From Aegilops tauschii subsp. strangulata (taxonomy: Eukaryota > Streptophyta > Magnoliopsida > Poales > Poaceae), in assembly GCF_002575655.3 (NCBI RefSeq), contig NC_053035.3:87445322-87509321 (forward strand): a DNA stretch of 64,000 bases, in the 5' to 3' direction. Positions 46,101-54,540 of this stretch are shown piece by piece. The notes beneath the pieces are model-generated. The model was not told the DNA's origin, made no database searches, and was given only the letters and a program-made list of their open reading frames with translations. Positions within the stretch are counted from its first letter, which is position 1; each line of letters starts with the position of its first letter. The position numbers and the translations under genes were made by a program.

Positions 46101-46574
46101 ACGAGGTGGTCCAGCAAGAGGACGAAAAGAACCAGTCAAGCTGTTCAAGTAAGGGGTCATCTTGCATATTACTCCAGGTATATGTTCGGCCCTTCACAGG
46201 TAACTCCATCAGAGACTGCGCTCTAATGATTTCATTAAAAAGCAACATGTCCGCAGCGTCACCCCCAGGTTTGTTTCTGTTATTCGTGGAACGAATAAAG
46301 TTGAAATCACCGAGGATCAACCAGTTCTCATCATCAGGTATATGTAGGTCAAATAACCAATTAGTAAAATCCACCCGACGCTGCCCAGAACATGGACCAT
46401 AGACATTGATCAATTTCCACGAGTCACTGGACTGTGTAGAAACAAAAAAGACACCCACAGCAAACGAATCAACATACCAAGGTGTGCCCACAAACACGGA
46501 GCTATTCCAGATAATAATAAGACCACCAGAGGCACCCACAGATGGGGCAAACACAAATTTATCAAACTGCTTAG
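43183..46574 (-). pseudogene. LINE ORF2: endonuclease, reverse transcriptase, zf-RVT
   Basis: A single minus-strand frame from the truncated 5' end to the stop at 43183. Endonuclease: SVGASGGLIIIWNSS, LINVYGPC, WLILGDFNFI, GRTYTWSN and SDHIPCV. Linker and RT: PSDRAPGPDGFNGCFLKSCW, YRPITLLNCCLKIITKILAN, NQYGFLKGRTIQDCLAW, ILLKLDFAKAFDTI, CGVCQGDPLSPLIF and the active site VVQYADDTILV. C-terminal part: WLWKAKSPIKFKMFGWLL and TCMFCQNPPEETVEHLFFNC (zinc-binding). Two in-frame nonsense codons, TGA at 45300-45298 and TAG at 44007-44005 (where relatives have Trp), inactivate it. The N-terminal part of the endonuclease and any ORF1 are lost by truncation. Confidence 0.95.
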
Positions 46575-46575
46575 G

Positions 46576-46589
46576 GCCGAGACATCATT
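46576..46589. repeat. LINE target-site duplication, right
   Basis: GCCGAGACATCATT, partner of 42993-43006. Tat pol resumes here. Confidence 0.95.
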
Positions 46590-47847
46590 GCAGGATCTGA
46601 AGAAATACCTTTCCTCCACGCCAATACTGGTTGCGCCTAAACCACAAGAGCCGTTGCTGCTGTATCTGGCGGCGACGAATCAAGTGGTCAGCGCCACGCT
46701 GGTGGCACAGAGGGAGGTCAACGAGGAGGCAGTGACGGCGGCAGAACCAGCGGATGGCAAGCCCAAAATTCCCCCGGCAGGGCCTGGTGCCGGCAAGGCG
46801 AGGCCCCCGGCAGAGTCTGATGCCGCCAAGGCAGTGCCCGCGCAGTCAAGTGAGGTGGTGCAGAAGAAGAAGATGATGCAGCACCCGGTTTACTTTTTCA
46901 GCTCCCTCTTGCAGGGAGCTAGATCGAGGTACTCCGGTGTGCAGAAATTGCTCTTTGGGCTCCTTATGGCCTCGAGGAAGCTGCGTCATTACTTCCAAGC
47001 CCACGAGATCACTGTCGTCACCCGCCTCCCACTACAACGGATATTGCATAACCCAGATGCGACTGGAAGGATTGTGGAATGGGCCTTGGAGTTGTCAAGC
47101 TTTGGTTTAAAGTTTGAAAGTACCTCGACGATTCAGAGCAGAGTCTTGGTGGAGTTCATTGCAGAATGGACCTCGACGCCTGACGAAGAAATCCAGGAGA
47201 CCACCCTCCCCAGCAAGGAAGCAAACCGCGACTAGATCATGTACTTTGATGGGGCTTTCTCGCTGCAAGGCGCCGGTGCCGGTGCGCTGCTCGTCGCACC
47301 CACCGGAGAGCACCTCAAGTACGTGATCCAGATGCACTTCCCCAGGGAGATGTCCACCAACAACACTGCTGAGTACGAGGGATTGCTTTCCGGTCTCAGG
47401 ATCGCGGCAGACCTCGGGGTTAAGAAGCTCATCGTCAGGGGTGACTCGCAGCTCGTTGTCAGACAGGTCAACAAGGATTATCAGAGCCCATTGATGTAAG
47501 CTTACGTAGATGAGGTGAGGAAGCTGGAGGAACGCTTTGACGGTATCCAGGCGGAGCACGTCCCCCGAGCGGAGAACGACATCGCCGATTACCTATCAAA
47601 GTGTGCCGCATTCAAGCTACCTGTGGAACCAGGTACCTTTTTGCTCCGGTTAACTCAACCATCCGTCGAACCATCAGCGGGGCAGAACAAGCGGAGGAAA
47701 TCAGGTCCCGGCAAGTACTTTCCTACCGAGCCCCCTGGGGCTGCCGGCAAGGGTGCTGCCGCGGACGCTGAGCCTGCCCAAGAGCAACTGGCTCCGGCAG
47801 GGCGTCAAGCCCTGGCCGTAGAGACAGCCGCTCCCATGGCGGAATAA
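46576..47847 (+). pseudogene. Tat element RNase H and archaeal-type RNase H
   Basis: Pol resumes as AETSLQDLKKYLSSTPILVA. The first RNase H-like segment runs to about 47170 (PLLLYLAATNQVVSATLVAQ, HPVYFFSSLLQGARSRYSG, RKLRHYFQAHEITVVT). After a TAG at 47233-47235 comes the second, archaeal-type RNase H with its four acidic positions visible (MYFDGAFS, NTAEYEGLLSG, IVRGDSQLVVRQ, RAENDIADYLSK). TAA codons at 47497-47499 and 47845-47847 interrupt it. All pieces share one frame. A Pro/Ala-rich insert (46730-46860) separates parts of the first domain. Confidence 0.85.
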
Positions 47848-49122
47848 ATGCCTTTGGTCCTTGCCGTCGAGCCCCAGGCTCCGGCATGGGCGCAACATAC
47901 CGTCCAATTCCTCCAAACAGGGGAGCTTCCTGAGGAGCAGGAAGAAGCGGAAAAAGTAGCCTGTCAGTCCGCCCTGTACCAGTTCGTCGATGACATCCTG
48001 TATAGGAGAAGGCCAAACGGTGTGAAATTGAAGTGCATCCCCCGAGAGGAAGGACTGGAGCTGTTGGCAGAGATACATGGAGGCATATGTGGCTCCCACA
48101 TAGGGTCGAGGGCCCTTGCCGGGAAGGCGTTCCGGCAAGGTTTCTTCTGGCCCACCGCCCTCCAGGATGCGACGGCACTAGTAACCAAGTGTGAAGCGTG
48201 TCAGTTCCATTCAAAGAAGCTTCATCAACCAGCTCAAGCCCTTCAAACAATCCCTCTCTCCTGGCCATTCTCGGTCTGGGGGCTCAATATACTGGGCCCT
48301 TTCCCCCGCGCTGTCGGGGGCTTTGAGTACTTGTACGTTGTGATCGACAAGTTCACAAAGTGGCTGGAGGTGGAAGCAGTGAGGAAGGTGACTGCTCAAT
48401 CAGCTGTCAAGTTTTTCAAGGGACTGGTCTGCCATTTTGGTGTGCCAAACAGAGTCATCACCGACAGCGGTACGCAGTTCACGAGCCACACCTTCATGCA
48501 ATACATTCAAGACCTCGACAGCAAGGTCTGTTTTGCTTCCGTGGCACACCCACGGAGCAATGGCCAAGCGGAGAGGGTGAATGCTGAAGTGTTGCGAGGC
48601 CTAAGGACAAAGACTTTTGACAAGATGCGCAAGAGCGGAAGGTGCTGGATTGATGAATTGCCGGCGGTTCTTTGGTCGACCAGGACGACGCCAAATCAAG
48701 CCACCAGCCAGACACCTTTTGCCCTGGTCTATGGGGCAGAAGCAGTTCTCCCCACGGAACTCATATACGGGTCACCTCGAGTGCTCGCTTATGATGAGCT
48801 TGAGCAAGAGCAGTTGCGCCAAGATGACGCGACGCTCCTTGAGTAAGATCGTCTTCGGGCGGTTGTGAGAGCAGCGTGCTACCAGCAAGCCTTGCGCTGC
48901 TACCATAGCCGCAAGGTTCATTCCCAAAGCTTTGAGGAAGGCGACCTTGTTCTTCGGCGCGTTCAGTCAGCCAAGAATGCCAACAAGTTAACGCCAAAGT
49001 GGGAAGGCCCTTATCGAGTAATACGAGTCACCAGGCCCGGCGCAGTCTGCCTGGAGACCGAAGATGCCGTCCCAGTGAGCAACTCCTGGAACATCGAGCA
49101 TCTTCGCAAGTTTTACCCATAA
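47848..49122 (+). pseudogene. Tat element integrase
   Basis: Zinc-binding HHCC region (EIHGGICGSHIG, TKCEACQFHSKK), then the core. The first catalytic position reads WGLNILGPFP, where relatives have Asp (AAT at 48286-48288). The second Asp (VITDSGTQFTS) and the Glu (NGQAERVNAE) are present. A TAA at 48844-48846 breaks the frame before the C-terminal part (FEEGDLVLRRVQ, LTPKWEGPYRVIRV, NSWNIEHLRKFYP), which ends at TAA 49120-49122. In the host genome it would insert cDNA; this copy cannot. Confidence 0.9.
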
Positions 49123-50378
49123 GGCGCGGCTTGCCGGGCCTCCCGGCAAGCCACCTTTTGTACAAGCTTTGCCGGCAAGGCATGTAACCCCTCGTACAAA
49201 GCCAGGCGCAGACCCTGAGCATAAATAAATGAAGCGCTGGCACCCTAAGTTATAGCATGCATGCTAGGTCAAGTCTCTTCCTTGGTTAGGGTTGATAGTG
49301 CTTAGCGGCGACTAACCCCTAGCCTAGAGGTCGAGTGCGCATCAATCTGTTTCTTTTCTGTCCTCCTTTGGTTCGCAGGGCACATGAGCACTTTTGCTGA
49401 GCTACTTGGAAGAAGGGAAACGGACCGGCATCCCAACCCCGACAAACCAGAGTTGCCGGGGGCTGCAAGCACGGGGACCCAACCGCGGCAAGACAAGGTT
49501 GCCGGGGGCTGCAGATCCAGATAAGTCTTTTATCCTCTGTCATGCATTTCGGAACAGGACTGGGGCATGTGAAACCTCGTTTTTATCTCTAGGCTGCCGT
49601 GCTCCCCTTTTTCCTATACCTAAGGATTATTTCCTGGGTCTGGATTTGGTTGTAGCCACGGCGGCAAGGAGGTAGAACGAGGAGCCTAAAGCCCACTTCA
49701 TCCCTGCCTCCACCAAGAGCGCGAGAACGGTCGAGTGGAGTGGGGGGACGGCAAGGCCTGTTGCCGGGCGAAAAACGTTTATCTTAAACAATAACAAGGA
49801 TTCGCTCCTTGTCGTGGGACTTACCCACGAACGAAAAACCCGGCAAGCATCCCTTTTTCATTAAAAACATCCCATACAGGTACAGTTCGTATGAAATGGA
49901 AAACATGAACAAAGGGGATTACAAGCTTTAAATTTAACAAGGCCCGAAGGCTTACAAATTAAAAAAGAGATATGGTGCCCATGATTCCTTTCTTGTCCCT
50001 CTCCTCAGGAGGCAGGTCAAGGAGGCGAGAGGACAAAAGGGGCGCCTAGGCGAGCTACGAGCAACAGAAAGCACCAAGAGAACACCTCGGTGGCCGCCCA
50101 CGGGTAGGCCGGTGATGACGGTGCCGGGAAAGGAGCTGGAAAACGAGGCGGCAGGACCGGCGGTACGCGACGAAGGCGTCGGTGCCCGCGTACTCCGAGT
50201 TGACGGCCTTGCCGCCCGCCTTCTTCCTCTTCCGCAGCCTCCCGACGCCAGCCGCCCAAGGAGATGGCCCCGAGAAGTTCAAGGAGCTGGCCCCACCCTC
50301 GGCAAAACCCTGCCGAAGGAGCGGCCAGGTGCAGATGCTGCTGCTGCCGCACCCACCCAGGCGCGGGGCGTCCGACGC
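49123..50378 (+). other. Tat element 3' region between pol and the antisense ORF
   Basis: No sense gene. CCGGCAAG/CTTGCCGG words recur (49140-49180, 49440-49510, 49750-49850). On the minus strand 50378 down to about 49860 would be the 3' UTR of the antisense ORF; AT-rich sequence with AATGAA-like motifs at 49860-49950 could hold its polyadenylation site. Confidence 0.5.
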
Positions 50379-51035
50379 CTAGTCGGACTCATCCCTGTCA
50401 TCTCCCCCGCTGTCCTCCTCATCACTTTCCCTCGAGGAAGAGCTTCCATCATCGGAATATCCATCGGAGGAGCTCTCCACACAGCACTTCAGGCGAGTCC
50501 CGAAGTCTCCGAAGACCTTGACAGAGAGCAGGCCGTCCTCCATCAATTTGAAGTAGAGGACGAGCCCCGCCGTCAGGCCATGGATGCGAGCGAACGTCTT
50601 CCACCCACGATGGAGGTACATGACCCGAGGAGCCGGGAAGTCGGCGTCGACCCGCGTGCCCCCATTCCCACAACCCCTCATGTGCAATCTAAGGGATTGG
50701 GGCCGGTCACGCTCCATCTCCCGAGCAAACAGGGTGGGAAGACGGAGACGGCGACGTGGAGGCCGGCGCAGCCTAATGAAGAACTCGCGGGGCTGATCTC
50801 CGACATGGCCTTCCATCGGGAAAGGCACCATTGGCGGGGGCGAAGCCGGCGCGCCGCCCCGTCCTCCTCTTCCCCGAGCACTACGACGTCTGCCCTGGCC
50901 TCGCCCATGGCCTCGCCCCCTCCCCCTTCCCCTCACGGCTGGTTCCACCACCACGGCCTCAGGAGGAGGAGGGACGCGCTGTCAAGCGGCGACCCTCACC
51001 GCCACCGTCGAGGGACCCGGATTCCCTTTCTCCAT
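50379..51035 (-). CDS. Antisense B3-like domain ORF of the Tat element (nonsense at codon 18)
   Basis: Reads opposite to gag-pol. The start GCCATGG at 51035 is in an ideal context; the 218-codon frame is broken once, by TGA at 50984-50982 (a likely CpG-type change), and ends TAG at 50379. After a Pro stretch comes a basic Arg/Gly run (residues about 35-62), then a region resembling a plant B3 DNA-binding domain (about 84-185: REFFIRLRRPPRRRLRLP, FAREM, RVMYLHRGWKTFARIHGL, VLYFKLMEDGLLSVKVFG), then a Ser/Asp/Glu-rich acidic tail. B3 proteins are plant transcription regulators; the assignment is by motif and not proven. A TATA box lies 78 bp upstream. The overlapping 310-codon plus-strand frame shows no domain. 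Confidence 0.65.
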
Positions 51036-51112
51036 GGCGAGTGAAAGGAAGAAGCAGAAGCAAGAGGAGGCAGATGACAGAAGAATGCGGGACGCCATCC
51101 CCCTTCCCCCTC

Positions 51113-51118
51113 TTTATA
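51113..51118 (-). promoter_or_regulatory. TATA box for the antisense ORF
   Basis: TATAAA on the minus strand within CCCTTTATAAAGAGGG. Transcription would start about 30 bp downstream, leaving a 5' UTR of about 50 nt before the ATG at 51035. The core is nearly palindromic, so it could also fire on the plus strand. Confidence 0.6.
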
Positions 51119-51121
51119 AAG

Positions 51122-51636
51122 GGGCGGGGTCGGGGCTCGGCCGCCCCGCTCAGCCAATTCAGCCACCGGAGGCGCAGGGAATCAGGACTGACCCGCTGCC
51201 CCAACCAGCGACGGCCCGGTTTCCCGCCTCCACCGCTTGCCACCCCAGGCGCATGGAGGACGCGTGGCGGACGTGCAGAACTGAGGGGACGGGTGAAGCG
51301 ACCTCTCCCCACCCGTGATCGTGGGAGTGGACGCCTTGAAGACCGCGACCCGGCCCCGTTCAGTAAATGAGCCGCGCCTCCACGCCTCCCTCTTTTTACG
51401 GGGAAGGCGCGAGCCGCCTCTTTACTGCGATATGACACATGCGTGTGGAAACCGCCCCACGCATGCCGCCCACGTCACGCACACCCCTCCACGCTGCACC
51501 GCGCGCGCGGGTCGTGGGAACCGCAGCGCGCGAAAAGTCTTTCCACGGTAAAAAACCGCCCCGCCTGCCCGCGCACCGTTTTGGGCCTGGCCCAACAACG
51601 TGTCATGCTTATGTGTGGCCCAGGCCCGGGGGCTCC
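51122..51636. other. GC-rich region upstream of the antisense promoter
   Basis: About 500 bp up to the 3' LTR, with a CCAAT motif near 51153, several ACGT cores and a GGCCCGGGGGCTCC tract abutting the LTR that may serve as polypurine tract. The frames on both strands show no domain. Confidence 0.45.
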
Positions 51637-51814
51637 TGTCGGTGTACAAAAAGAGGGGCACGCTTTTGTATCCCTTCACCTGTGCACGGGCAGTCGGAGC
51701 CACGCCCACGGTCACACCAAGCAGGGGAGGTGAGCCAAGGTAAGACCGAAGCCCAAGATAATCAGAGCAACGCCAAGGCCGAGACCACAAAGAGCAGAGG
51801 GACGAAGCAGGTTC

Positions 51815-52134
51815 CCCCGGCAAGACCCTTGCCGGGGCAGCTCGCCCCAGACCAACAGAGCGAGCCACCCTTGAGCCCACGGTCCCCAACGACATCATCC
51901 ACGTGGGGCCAGGGCTCAGGAAGGCACCTCTGTGGTGGCATGCAGATCTTTGTGAAGACATATTCAAGATCAGATGAGGATTAGAAGACGACGATCCTCG
52001 GCAAGATCCTTGCCGAGGAAGGCCACCAGACCCCCGGCAAGGTCCTTGCCGGGGACGACAACGCGCCACAGCAAGACCCTTGCCGGGCCACACGGCAAGA
52101 CCCTTGCCGGGCCACCCGGCAAGGCCCTCGCCAA
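51815..52134. repeat. Palindrome array in the Tat LTR U3
   Basis: CCCCGGCAAG...CTTGCCGGGG (51815-51837), CCTCGGCAAG...CTTGCCGAGG (51996-52018), CCCCGGCAAG...CTTGCCGGGG (52032-52054) and CGGCAAG...CTTGCCG (52093-52109) are perfect; two more at 52071-52086 and 52117-52132 carry mismatches. All have 3-nt centres. Confidence 0.85.
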
Positions 52135-52286
52135 AGGCGCCAGCAAGGTCACCGCCAGGCCCACGCCAACCAAGCTTCCACCACCGTTCACATGCAGCTG
52201 CCAGACCCAACCAGCTGGGCGGGCACCTGCGTGGCAACATGCAGCTCCCAGGCCAACTCATCGAGCGCCTGCGTGGCGGCATGCAG
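51939..52286 (+). promoter_or_regulatory. Cluster of four CATGCAG motifs in the Tat LTR U3
   Basis: CATGCAG at 51939, 52191, 52238 and 52280, matched in the 5' LTR at 29625, 29877, 29924 and 29966. CATGCA is the core of the RY element bound by ABI3/FUS3/LEC2-type B3 domains. Part of the cluster arose by local duplication of a GTGGCGGCATGCAGATCTT-like unit. Confidence 0.45.
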
Positions 52287-52544
52287 ATCTTCGTGAAGGC
52301 TCCGCCACTGCGCCACCTCAGCTGCCTGCCTGCCTCCATGGCACCATGCGCCTCACTGGCCAGGGCGCTTGTCAAAGCGAGGAGGAGCGGCGACGGACGG
52401 GACGGGCCTCGCCCCCGTCCCCAATAAAGCAAGGGGACACCTACGCTACGCATTAAATGCGTATGTCCTGTAATACGAGCGATAAGCTCAGGGCACTATA
52501 CGCCTTTCCACCTCCTGTGTGCCACTGTGGCAGCCCCTTCCGAC

Positions 52545-52552
52545 TATAAAAG
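52545..52552 (+). promoter_or_regulatory. TATA box in the Tat 3' LTR
   Basis: TATAAAAG, same as 30231-30238. Confidence 0.75.
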
Positions 52553-52802
52553 GAGGCCCATGGCATACTGGAGAAGGATTCGGCTCTTTCGAACCACGCA
52601 CTGACCACAACTAGTTCGAGAGCTCAAGAACACTCTGAAATACACCCACCAAAGCAGGACTAGGGTTTTACGCATCCTCGCGGCCCGAACCTGGGTAAAC
52701 GATCCTTGTGCTGTCTTCTAGCCCTGCTCTTCTCGCAACCCTGCGCCCCGGCAACCATAGTAGGGATTCTTGTGATCCCATAGGTGTCGTTCCACACCGA
52801 CA

Positions 52803-52807
52803 TGATC
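52803..52807. repeat. TSD TGATC, right copy
   Basis: Partner of 29278-29282. Confidence 0.9.
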
Positions 52808-53426
52808 CGTTAACCCCGAAGTGACAATAATCGGGACCATTACCGGTGATGACCGTAGTTTGAGGAGTTCATGTATTCACTAAGTGTTAAAGCTTTGTTC
52901 CGGTACTCTATTAAAAGGAGGCCTTAATATCCCTTAGTTTCCAATAGGACCCCGCTGCCACGGGAGGGTAGGACAAAAGATGTCATGCAAGTTCTTTTCC
53001 ATAAGCACGTACGACTATATTCGGAATACATGCCTACATTACATTGATGAATTGGAGCTAGTTCTGTGTCACCCTATGTTATAACTATTGCATGAGGAAT
53101 CGCATCCGGCATAATTCTCCATCACCGATCCAATGCCTACGAGCTTTTCACATATTGTTCTTTGCTTGGTTACTTTACCGTTGCCACTGTTACAATTACT
53201 ACAAAACTACTACTGTTACTTTTGCCACCGTTACCGTTACTTCCATACTACTTTGCTACTAAATAATTTGTTGTAGATATTAAGTTATCCAGGTGTGGTT
53301 GAATTGACAACTCAACTGCTAATACTTGAGAATATTCTTTGGCTCCCCTTGTGTCGAATCAATAAATTTGGGTTGAATACTCTACCCTCGAAAACTGTTG
53401 CGATCCCCTATACTTGTGGGTTATCA
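52808..53426 (+). repeat. 3' LTR of the Athila-lineage element, second part
   Basis: Continues the LTR begun at 28519 and ends CTTGTGGGTTATCA. Contains a run of TTGCCACCGTTACCGTTAC-like words (53175-53250) and no genes. Confidence 0.85.
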
Positions 53427-53999
53427 GGCGCTGGTGGTGGGGGGCACCAAGAATAGCGAGGGGCACCGCCTGTGGTGGGGCGCCCCTGGCCGCATGCTCC
53501 ACGAGGTTCTCCGGCACCTCGAGGGCGGCAACGACCCACCGCTGACATACCCTGCCGCCGCCGCCGCCCCGGCGCCCCGCCGGAGCGCCGGGCAATGGAT
53601 GCCCAGGAGGTTCAGCTCCTCCTCGTCTTCCTCCTCCCGCTCCTCTTCCCATTCCTCCAGCTCGCCGGCAGTGTTCAGCGTCAAGGCCGAGCCCGCAGTG
53701 GAGACGCCGCTCGGCCGGCGCACCCGCAGCGCCGGCATCGTCATCAACGAGGGCGGCGGGCGCGCCTGCTCCTCGGCTCCTCCCCGCTACGTCAAGCCGA
53801 AGAGGCTCGCCGCCATGAAGATGGAGCTAGGGCTCGCCGGTGGCGTGAAGGAGGAGGAGCTCGATGAAGCGGCGGCCTTGAAGTGGGCGCACGAAGACTG
53901 GACGCGGACGGAGCTGGAGCGCCAGTGCTGCGCCTACGAGCAGTTCGCCGCTCGGCGCCGTGGCCGCGACGAGGGAGGCGTCGTCGTCCTCGATGACGA
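53427..53999 (+). pseudogene. Orphan gene fragment of unknown function
   Basis: A 573-bp GC-rich segment squeezed between two LTRs, open throughout in one plus frame. It encodes ALVVGGTKNSEGHRLWWGAP, HLEGGNDPPLTYPAAAAAPA, a poly-Ser stretch, FSVKAEPAVETPLGRRTRSA, RYVKPKRLAAMKMELGLAGG and an Arg/Glu-rich end closing with DEGGVVVLDDDD. I recognise no domain. Frame openness and composition suggest real coding ancestry, perhaps from a repeated cereal protein family carried by transposons. There is no own start or stop; both edges are LTR junctions. Confidence 0.5.
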
Positions 54000-54540
54000 T
54001 GATACGTCTCCAACGTATCTATAATTTATGAAGTATTCATGCTATTATATTATCCATCTTGGATGTTTAATGGGCTTTACTATGCACTTTTATATTATTT
54101 TTGGGACTAACCTATTAACCCAGAGCCCAGTGCCAGTGCCAGTTTCTGTTTTTTTCCCTTATTTCAGTGTTTCGCAGAAAAGGAATATCAAACGGAGTCC
54201 AAACGGAATCAAACGTTCGGGAGCGTGATTTTTGGAACGAACGTGATCCAGGAGACTTGGAGTTGAAGTCAAGGAAGCTTCGAGGTGGCCACGAGGCAGG
54301 GAGGCGCGCCTGCCCCCCTGGGCGTGCCTCCCACCCTCGTGGGCCCCCGTGGCTCCCGTGACCGACTTCTTTCGCCTATATATATCCATATACCCTAAAA
54401 ACATCGGGGAACAGAATAGATCGGGACTTCCGCCGCCGCAAGCCTCTGTAGCCACCGAAAACCAATCTAGACCCGTTCCGGCACCCTGCCGGAGGGGGGA
54501 ATCCCTCTCCGGTGGCCATCTTCATCATCCCGGCGCTCTC
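54000..54540 (+). repeat. Athila-lineage LTR, first 541 bp
   Basis: TGATACGTCTCCAACGTATC start, then GGGACTAACCTATTAACCCA, AACGGAGTCC, the GGCGCGCC segment, a CCTATATATATCC TATA-like motif near 54375 and CCGCCGCAAGCCT. It is cut at 54540 by the minus-strand element, whose other end is outside the window, so the rest of this LTR lies beyond 64000. Confidence 0.8.

Larger units (their letters stand above)
43007..46575 (-). mobile_element. L1-type LINE, 5'-truncated, inserted in Tat pol
   Basis: 3.57-kb non-LTR retrotransposon on the minus strand with a short A-tail (T-run at 43005-43012), a 14-bp TSD and 5' truncation inside the endonuclease domain. Order on the minus strand: endonuclease, reverse transcriptase, zf-RVT region, 3' UTR with a hairpin. 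The insertion interrupts the Tat element between reverse transcriptase and RNase H. Only one frame and two nonsense codons remain, so the copy is fairly young. Confidence 0.95.
29283..52802 (+). mobile_element. Tat-lineage Gypsy retrotransposon with antisense ORF, nested
   Basis: A full-length element with two LTRs (29283-30488 and 51637-52802) and TSD TGATC. After removing the nested Copia and LINE insertions it is about 11.4 kb. Order: LTR, gag, protease, reverse transcriptase, RNase H, a second RNase H, integrase, long 3' region with an antisense B3-like ORF, LTR. The second, archaeal-type RNase H (FDGAFS, TAEYEG, RGDSQLV, ENDIAD) is the hallmark of the Tat lineage. Antisense extra ORFs after pol have been reported in this lineage. 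Coding capacity is lost through nonsense codons and insertions. The word CCGGCAAG/CTTGCCGG is scattered through LTR and internal DNA. Confidence 0.9.
51637..52802 (+). repeat. 3' LTR of the Tat-lineage element
   Basis: 1166 bp, from TGTCGGTGTACAAAAAG to CACACCGACA. The U3 holds at least four palindromes with 3-nt loops (51815-51837, 51996-52018, 52032-52054, 52093-52109) and further imperfect ones, plus four CATGCAG motifs (51939, 52191, 52238, 52280). TATAAAAG is at 52545-52552. Confidence 0.95.
24951..53426 (+). mobile_element. Athila-lineage Gypsy fragment with 3' LTR (split by nested insertions)
   Basis: Plus-strand element lacking its 5' LTR, gag and pol. It consists of leader-like sequence (24951-25380), an Athila-type ORF (25381-26307), 2.2 kb of non-coding DNA, a polypurine tract (28505-28518) and the 3' LTR. 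The LTR is split into 28519-29282 and 52808-53426 by the Tat-lineage element at 29283-52802. The left junction with F-box copy C shows no TSD, so the fragment was probably formed by deletion. Naming a family (Sabrina/WHAM type) would need a database. Confidence 0.75.

Noticed and set aside
50112..51044. 310-codon plus-strand frame opposite the B3-like ORF
   Set aside because: No domain, repetitive Pro/Arg composition, and it is explained as the shadow of the minus-strand coding frame in GC-rich DNA.
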